From positions 7,784,501 through 7,848,500 of the forward strand of contig CM064873.1 of the NCBI GenBank assembly GCA_032719365.1: a DNA stretch of 64,000 bases, given 5' to 3'. Numbering within the stretch: the stretch's first letter is position 1; every line of letters starts with the position of its first letter. This stretch comes from Prinsepia uniflora. Lineage: Eukaryota; Streptophyta; Magnoliopsida; Rosales; Rosaceae. Shown one piece after another: positions 58,079-64,000 of the stretch. Under the pieces are notes generated by a model. It did not search any database and was not told where the DNA came from. It saw only the letters and a program-made list of their open reading frames with translations. The translations under genes and the position numbers were made by a program.

Positions 58079-59959
58079 ATGGGTGTGGTGAGTATTTCTG
58101 CCTGCATTGCCTCTTTATTCATCTCACTGATGTGGGTGGCTGAAGCAAGAATCCCAGGGGTCTACACTGGGGGTGCATGGCAAGGCGCCCATGCCACCTT
58201 CTACGGCGGCTCGGACGCCTCCGGCACAATGGGTATGCCAAAAAATTCTCAACTTTTGCCACATTTTCAGCGAAACTGATCAAAACCCATCCCAAAAGTT
58301 TAGTTAATTAAATGCCGACTCATGTGTATTTTTCAGGTGGGGCATGTGGGTATGGAAACCTCTACAGCCAAGGCTACGGCGTCAGCACGGGGGCTCTGAG
58401 CACAGCCCTCTTTAACAACGGCCTCAGCTGCGGTGCTTGCTTCGAGATAAAGTGCGCGAACGACCCCAGCTGGTGCCACTCTGGAAGTCCGTCTATTTTC
58501 ATCACTGCCACTAACTTTTGCCCTCCAAATTTTGCTCAGCCCAGCGACAACGGCGGATGGTGCAACCCCCCTAGGCCTCACTTCGACCTCGCCATGCCCA
58601 TGTTTCTGAAAATCGCCGAGTACCGTGCTGGGATTGTCCCTGTTGCCTATCGCAGGTTAGCAAAGCCCACAGCTCTGTTCTTTTGCTCTGTTTTTGTGCT
58701 CTGTTCTTGGTTTTCACTTAGAAATCTAGGTTTTGCAAGCAGTAAAATTAGAGTAAACGAACTAACACATGGGTTGCTTTGAAAAAGGCCAGAAAAATGA
58801 TAGCTTTATCTTTTACCCCACTGCATCTGCTCTCTTTCTTAGGTGGAAAATATGGTTCACTTAGGCCCACTTCTTAATTCTCATACCCTCCTTTAGTTCT
58901 GGTTATTTATTTCTTAAAGTAAATTAATAGATGGGTTGGTTTTAAAACATATGGACCGCTTCCTCTAAGTTGACCAGGTTTCTTATTCGGAAAATGTAGT
59001 TTCCAAAATGTCAGCTTCACCAATTTAAAGCATTTTGTAGTGTTTCTGTATCTTGTGGGTCACATTTGTGGTACAAAATGAGTTGGATTCTGGTCTGGGT
59101 TCTTTATTGCTGCTGCAGAATGTCTCTGGGTTCTATCAGATCTAATTACGCACCATGTGCCTCAGAGATCAAAGCTCACTTGGCCGGGATCTAGTTTTGG
59201 AATCTCTTTTGATTACTTTGTTTTCCTTCTACAGTAGTTGATTTGAGCATTGGGACGGTTTATTGGTCACTTTCAACATTTTAGCATTTGCCCAGCTGGT
59301 CCAAAAGCTAATTTGACTAATACTCTACTAAACTTGCATTAGCTACCAAACCTATTTTTTTTTTCTCTTTGTTCTACGGCAAGACCGTACGTACTTTTTG
59401 ACTAGTAAATCCTACGGCACAAAGTACGATGCGCATGTAGTTCCATTTTCCTACGTATAAAATCAAAGGCCAAAAACCAAGCACGGTTCCCCAAATTACC
59501 AAGTCCTAGACTCGTTGATCAATGTGAAAAGAGCATTTGATGTTCGGTATTATAAGTCACGCCCACCATAAAACACGGTCCGCAATACACGTTAGCATAA
59601 CCGGAACGAAATCCCGGACATGCCCTGACTCTTTTTACCTTTTACGCAGGGTGCCATGCCGCAAGCGCGGAGGGATCAGGTTCACCATCAACGGTTTCCG
59701 TTACTTCAACCTGGTTTTGATCAGCAACGTCGCGGGTGCAGGGGATATCGTGCGGGTGAGCGTGAAAGGCGCCAGGACTGGCTGGATGAGCATGAGCCGC
59801 AACTGGGGCCAAAACTGGCAGTCAAACGCCGTTTTGACTGGTCAGGCGCTGTCGTTCAGGGTCACAGGCAGTGACCGACGCACTTCGACCTCGTGGAACA
59901 TTGTCCCGGCACACTGGCAGTTCGGTCAAACTTTCACTGGCAAGAACTTCAGAGTTTGA
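58079..59959 (+). CDS. EXPA: alpha-expansin (three exons)
   Basis: Alpha-expansins are secreted proteins that loosen plant cell walls at acid pH without cutting polymers. Exons are 58079-58232, 58337-58655 and 59650-59959; the introns (104 and 994 bp) have GT...AG ends and keep phase, giving 260 residues, normal for the family. A signal peptide (MGVVSISACIASLFISLMWV) ends near ARIPGVY. The GH45-like domain follows with TFYGGSDASGTMGGACGYGN, the conserved Cys pattern (CGACFEIKC; WCHSG; CPPN; WCNPPR) and the HFD motif (RPHFDLAMPMF, residues 131-141). The C-terminal binding domain has conserved Trp residues (GWMSMSRNWGQNWQSNA) and ends QFGQTFTGKNFRV. All reading frames are intact. The sequence resembles the EXPA4/EXPA6/EXPA16 group, but the exact orthologue is not determined. 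The start is the only ATG before the signal peptide. Confidence 0.95.
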
Positions 59960-60520
59960 AGACGACCAGAAACGTCAACAATTTTATGATTTTCCCGCCT
60001 TAATATTTATGTTTCCGATTTTACCCATTCTTGGCGCCATTTTGGTATGTCTGTTACTTTTACTAGATGCTGTTATTGACTGGGTGTTGAAGAACGTGAA
60101 AGTGTTGGAGAAGGGTTAAGTTTGACTTTTTGATTGGTGGAATTTGGCGTGACTTGTGAGTTGAATGTGCGTAGTAGGAGGGGTATAACTGCGAAAGTGT
60201 AAGGGCAATTTCGGAAGTTAAATTAAAAAATCCAAGTAAGGTAAAATTGTAGGAGAGGCTGAGGCGGCATGCAGAAAATCTGTAGCCCGCACCCGATTAA
60301 TATTGGTAAGAGCAAAAGTAAAAGTAGACGTGTATGATATCTATATATATGCTTGAGAAATGTATTTGTAATAAGTAACTTTTATTTTGTTTCAATTGAC
60401 TTGGCTATGTAATTTGGTTTGTTTCAATTGGCATTTTGCTAATTTGTATACTTGCAAGAACAATGAAATTTTGTTTGGGTTTGCCAACCGTTGTTCTTTG
60501 TTTCAATTTATATTACTGAT
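59960..60520 (+). other. expansin 3' flank / probable 3' UTR
   Basis: AT-rich sequence after the stop. AATAA-type signals occur (for example near 60370), but no single polyadenylation site can be chosen. Confidence 0.4.
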
Positions 60521-60629
60521 TTTTCATGCCATAAAAGAAATAAACATGTAATTGTATTCAATCGATTTATAAATAAGAAAAAATTTCATTCTACATATAA
60601 TGTGTTTATACTTAAAAATGGAATTTTTA

Positions 60630-60895
60630 GCCATGGTTGCTAAGTAATGAAAGATAATCATGGTATAATACTTTGTCTTTCTGATCCAAAATCTGTATAG
60701 GTTGCTCATAAAAAGCTCAAATCCCTTCCAAGTTCAATGGATTGTTCTCTAATCATGAGAGTATTTTTGGAGCATCGATCCGTGAAATACTTCGTGATCT
60801 CTAGAGAGCTCTGAGGGCAATGCCAATCTATACGACACCGGGCCTATCAACTTACAGTGTCTACCAAACAGCATAATGCCTTTGATAGGAACTTT
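60630..60895 (-). pseudogene. fragment of a chromodomain-Gypsy integrase C-terminus
   Basis: The minus strand reads KGIMLFGRHCKL, then IGPVSYRLALPSELSRDHEV and FHGSMLQKYSHD, followed in broken frames by EQPIQILDQKDKVL. This matches the corresponding stretch of the Tekay-like pol at about 11580-11830 (IGPVAYRLALPADL; FHVSMLQKY), with about a dozen residues deleted between KL and IGPV. It has several stops and no LTR nearby. A dead scrap of an old insertion between two host genes. Confidence 0.8.
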
Positions 60896-61608
60896 TTTAT
60901 TCTCATTTTCAAAAAATTGTAAATTCTCTAATAATAATTTTGTTTTTAGTTTTAAATTTATAATTTTGGGAAAAGAAGAAGAGGATGAAAAATGGTGAAG
61001 ACGAACTGATGGGAGAGACGCCAAAGGGTAAACAAAACATTATCTTAAAGATTTTCACTTTGAGATATTTGTTTCATACATTCTTCTTCACTTTGTCCTG
61101 CTGCATTCCATAATTATTACCCTAATCTATTAAAGAGAAAGCTTGAGATGACTCCACCCATGAATGATGGCTCCAAACGGGTCCAAATCAATCATTTGCT
61201 CCAACCAAACCTTCACATGGGTGGGGTTGAGAACTTAGGTTTTCTAATCTTCTGTGTGCTAAAATTTTCTCCATTGCCACTTGAAGGGACAAACATCTTT
61301 GGATTCCCACCACCCAAAAAAGTTTTTTTTTTAAAAAAAAGAAAAAGGACGGTAAAACCCCAGAAAAGGCCCCATTTTCTAAGCACTTAAGTTTCCAGTA
61401 AATGCAAATTTAGTTTCCAAGAGCAATGAGTTTGAGGTTCACGACCTTCCAATCAATTAGTTAAAAAAAAGGACTAGAAACAAACACTTACAATATGAGA
61501 ACAGAAACGAAGGACAATTCAGGTTAAGCCTGAGTCCAGAGTTCAATCAGAATCAATACATAAGCTCAAAGGCTCACTGCACTACTATAGGTTATATAGA
61601 TTCAACCG
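60896..61608. other. intergenic; right part is probable 3' UTR of the zinc-finger gene
   Basis: No coding sequence recognised. The ~150 bases before 61609 probably belong to the 3' UTR of the minus-strand gene. Confidence 0.45.
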
Positions 61609-62277
61609 CTAAAATCTCCGTTGCAGCTGGCTTTGGCTGCTTGTTCCAGCTCCATTTCTCTTCGCCATGGCAGCAGCTTCAGCATGCCTTTGTCCGGAAC
61701 GATGATTGTTGAAATCTGAGACACTTAGACACACAACATTACACAGAGAACAAGTCCTTAGAGCATGGGGTGCTGCCCCACTTTCAAGTACCTTCCTTCT
61801 CTTAGCGTCCAAATCCTCTGCAGGTGGATTTGGGGGTCTCCTGTTACTGCTTTGTCCAGGAATACTTTTGCCTTTCAACTTCTCCAGGTTCGCCTTGTGT
61901 TTTTTCCCCATCTTATGCTTATCAAGCACAGCCTTGGTGTCGCAATAAATATTGCATACGTCACAATGAAGTTTCGGAGCACCATTTCCAGCAGGACCAT
62001 TTCCAGGAGGCCGAGCTGTAGTGTTACTCCAAAAGGCAGTACTATTTCCAGAAGGCCGAACCCAAGTTTCACTTGAATATGCAGGACTATTTCCAGAAGG
62101 CCGAACGCAAGTGTTACTCCAAAAGGTAGGAACATTTCCAGAAGGACCTACGATATTGTTACTCCACAAAGAAGGGCCATTTCCTGAAGGCCGAGAAGTG
62201 CTGTTACTCCACCAGCTTGCATTCGGATTTGCAGTAGCAAAGTGTTCTGTCCCGTACAATGATAGTACTGGGAAGCC
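61609..62277 (-). CDS. two-zinc-finger protein (C2H2, matrin/U1-like), 3' exon
   Basis: This exon starts at a good splice acceptor (minus strand CATCTTCCAG, AG at 62279-62278) and reads GFPVLSLYGTEHFATANPNA; no ATG is in frame, so earlier exons exist upstream. About 75 residues of a Pro/Ser/Gly/Asn-rich region built from ~15-residue repeats (RPSGN...WSN) follow. Then come two C2H2 fingers of the long-spacer type seen in RNA-binding proteins: CDVCNIYCDTKAVLDKHKMG with KKH, and CSLCNVVCLSVSDFNNHRSG with QRH. A basic link contains AKRRK, and the end is SQSQLQRRF. The frame is intact with 223 codons including the stop. Such fingers usually bind double-stranded RNA, so a nuclear RNA-binding role is an inference. 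The 5' part is not identified in the window. Confidence 0.8.
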   Translation of the reverse strand, partial: GFPVLSLYGTEHFATANPNASWWSNSTSRPSGNGPSLWSNNIVGPSGNVPTFWSNTCVRPSGNSPAYSSETWVRPSGNSTAFWSNTTARPPGNGPAGNGAPKLHCDVCNIYCDTKAVLDKHKMGKKHKANLEKLKGKSIPGQSSNRRPPNPPAEDLDAKRRKVLESGAAPHALRTCSLCNVVCLSVSDFNNHRSGQRHAEAAAMAKRNGAGTSSQSQLQRRF

Positions 62278-62891
62278 CTGGAAGATGCAGGGTGATTAAT
62301 ATTGACATGAGCAACAGCAAAATGAATACAATACTGACAAGATCCAGTTATTTATGTAATCTGAATAACAGGACAATGATCATTCCTCCATTGGATTGAA
62401 TTTTGTGGCTAACACTGATTTTGTGAAGGCCAACAACATGCTAGATTGTCAGATTCTTCTACCATACAGGGAATAAAAGTCTATAGATAAATACCCTGAA
62501 AGATTACTTCAATTACAGCGCTGACAGGGACTGTTTATCTATCATTTGAGCTTACGGAGATACTGCTAAAGATGCAGTGTGATCACTTTTGAAATGAACA
62601 AAAATAAATGAACACAAGTGTAGAACATAGACATGCAATCTGTGCAGTGATTGATGTAATCTCAGTCAGCGTTTTAAGACGTGAAGACATAGAAAAGGCA
62701 CAGGACTCGAAGCAAAATAATCAACCCTAATTATTTCAATCAGTGTTCTTGGATGGTAAAGCGTAGACAAAGCATAGGCCTAGAAGCATAATAATCAACC
62801 ACAATTACGACACAAGCATAATCAATTTAACAAAAGCAACACAACACTGCCCAAATAATGTTTTGGCCTTTCACAGGAACATAAAATTGCT
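62278..62891 (-). other. probable intron of the zinc-finger gene
   Basis: Sequence upstream of the acceptor with no supported exon. Where the preceding exon lies is not seen; it may be beyond the window. Confidence 0.45.
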
Positions 62892-63003
62892 ACAAAACCA
62901 GCCCTTAGATTTTCCGGCAACAAAACCAGCCCTTAGATTTGTTGGCAACAAAACCAGCCCTCAGATTTGTTGGCAACAAAACCAGCCCTCAGATTTGTTG
63001 ACA
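62892..63003. repeat. 28-bp tandem repeat, four copies
   Basis: Unit ACAAAACCAGCCCTYAGATT plus TGTTGGCA, with copies starting at 62892, 62920, 62948 and 62976. The first copy is the most diverged (TTCCGG) and copies 3 and 4 differ by one base. Confidence 0.92.
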
Positions 63004-63726
63004 ACAAACCACAACCCCAAAAAAACTTTTACGTACGAAAACAAAAAACTGCAACTAGATAATTGCAGTGAATCCATAGAGCTGCTGACAAGACTAGCAG
63101 TGAAGAGCTCCAAATAATTGCAACAATACGAGACCAAGTGGCCCTAAAAGAATGAAGAACATAGAAAGGGAAGAGTAAAAAAGAAAACCCATACAGAACA
63201 GTTGGGGCTTTTCTTGAACTTTCTTGGATAGCAGTGAAGAGCTTGGAAAATCCCCATACAGAACAGTTGGGGCTTTTCTTTCACGGGTTTAAACTGAGCT
63301 ATCAGGGAAGAAAGAGTTTTTCCTTCCAGATTTCTTATTTGGTTGTCTTTAGAGTTTTTCCTTCCTGATTTCTTATTTGGTTGTTTTTATCCTATAAACC
63401 TACATGTTAAATGCTGTTTAGGTCTGGCAAAATAAAAGTTAAAAACAAAAATGAAGGAGAGGCTCATGCTGTTTCATGAAAAAAAGAGGTGCAACGTACA
63501 CTACAACAGAACAAATTATGACTTTGGGTAATTTGTCAAGAAGATGAATGCAGATTTCCTAGCCATGTCTTTGCTCCTGGAAACTCATTTTGACCCACTT
63601 AGTCCCCTACTCCCCTAGACTATACCTAACTTTAATTTACCCCTTCTGTCAAGCGTGTCATCTTTTTCGGTAGCCAAGCTGATGAACCACGTGGCAAAAT
63701 TTGGATAAGAATTTGGGTCCTACAAC

Positions 63727-63728
<2 letters not shown>
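63004..63728. other. no gene assigned; short direct repeats
   Basis: CCCATACAGAACAGTTGGGG plus CTTTTCTT occurs at 63188-63215 and 63253-63280. A second pair around GTTTTTCCTTCC...TTTCTTATTTGGTTGT lies near 63310-63390. No coding frame is supported; part may be the 5' side of the zinc-finger gene. Confidence 0.55.

Positions 63729-63759
<31 letters not shown>
63729..63759. repeat. CT dinucleotide microsatellite
   Basis: About 15 CT units in a row. Confidence 0.95.
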
Positions 63760-63761
<2 letters not shown>

Positions 63762-64000
63762 GTTTCTGCCACATACCCTAATCTCTTTTGGGACAGATCC
63801 AGGAATCTAAAGCAGGGGATGCGGGTCTACATTTATATGTAGTAAATATATTTGTATGATCAAAGCTTATTGATTGAGGCTAATTAACAATGGATAGCAT
63901 GATTCAAGAAAATTAAACCTTCAAGGCTAACACTGAAAAGGGGGAGGGGGGGAGGAAAGAGCAATGGCTCAAGGTGCACAAGACAGCAGACAAAGGATGA
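63760..64000. other. no feature seen
   Basis: Mixed sequence to the window edge, no supported gene. Confidence 0.5.

Noticed and set aside
60749..61024. A 91-codon protein read as a gene
   Set aside because: Only its last ~45 residues resemble Gypsy pol; the start is low-complexity and the rest is broken.
62863..63117. 84-codon plus-strand frame over the 28-bp repeat
   Set aside because: 28 is not a multiple of three, so each repeat unit is read in a different frame; not a coding pattern.
1..64000. CRISPR arrays, bacterial operons, rRNA or true tRNA genes
   Set aside because: None seen; the direct repeats present are transposon or minisatellite repeats, and the tRNA-like boxes lack a full cloverleaf.

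Overview
The window is nuclear DNA of a flowering plant, most likely a eudicot. The evidence is nested plant LTR retrotransposons of the Copia and Ty3/Gypsy types, AT-rich spacers, and an intron-containing alpha-expansin gene. The species cannot be told from the sequence. About 80% of the window is transposon sequence. Only two host genes can be supported, both at the right end.

Layout. (1) 1-1949: the 5' end of a Tat-like Gypsy element on the minus strand (LTR, primer site, gag) that runs off the left edge. (2) 2284-21771: a short-LTR Copia element on the plus strand with a perfect 5-bp target duplication. It is split by a 3.2-kb solo LTR (4787-7991) and by a 12.7-kb chromodomain Gypsy (Tekay/Del-like) complex (8472-21149). 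That complex has an LTR - gag-pol - LTR - truncated-LTR structure. (3) 21777-27000: AT-rich spacer holding one ~1-kb non-autonomous DNA transposon (24324-25332). (4) 27001-54553: an old Tat-like Gypsy element on the minus strand with a perfect 5-bp target duplication and an extra antisense reading frame. It is split by three insertions: an 11.5-kb gag-only (TR-GAG type) element that itself carries a solo LTR, a 3.2-kb solo LTR in the opposite orientation, and a 2.8-kb solo LTR without target duplication whose formation probably removed gag and protease. (5) 54559-57571: a foldback element and a second, inverted copy of the ~1-kb DNA transposon. (6) 58079-59959: an intact three-exon alpha-expansin gene. 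(7) A Gypsy pol scrap at 60630-60895 and the 3' part of a two-zinc-finger protein gene on the minus strand (61609-62277).

How the parts relate. No transposon reading frame is intact: each shows frameshifts, stops, deletions or interruption. Insertion order follows from nesting and LTR divergence. The outer Tat LTRs differ at about 8% of positions by hand count, and the Copia LTRs at 3 of 180. The long Gypsy LTRs share a U3 block with a conserved TGACG/CGTCA inverted pair resembling plant bZIP (TGA factor) sites. The expansin is the only complete gene that looks functional.
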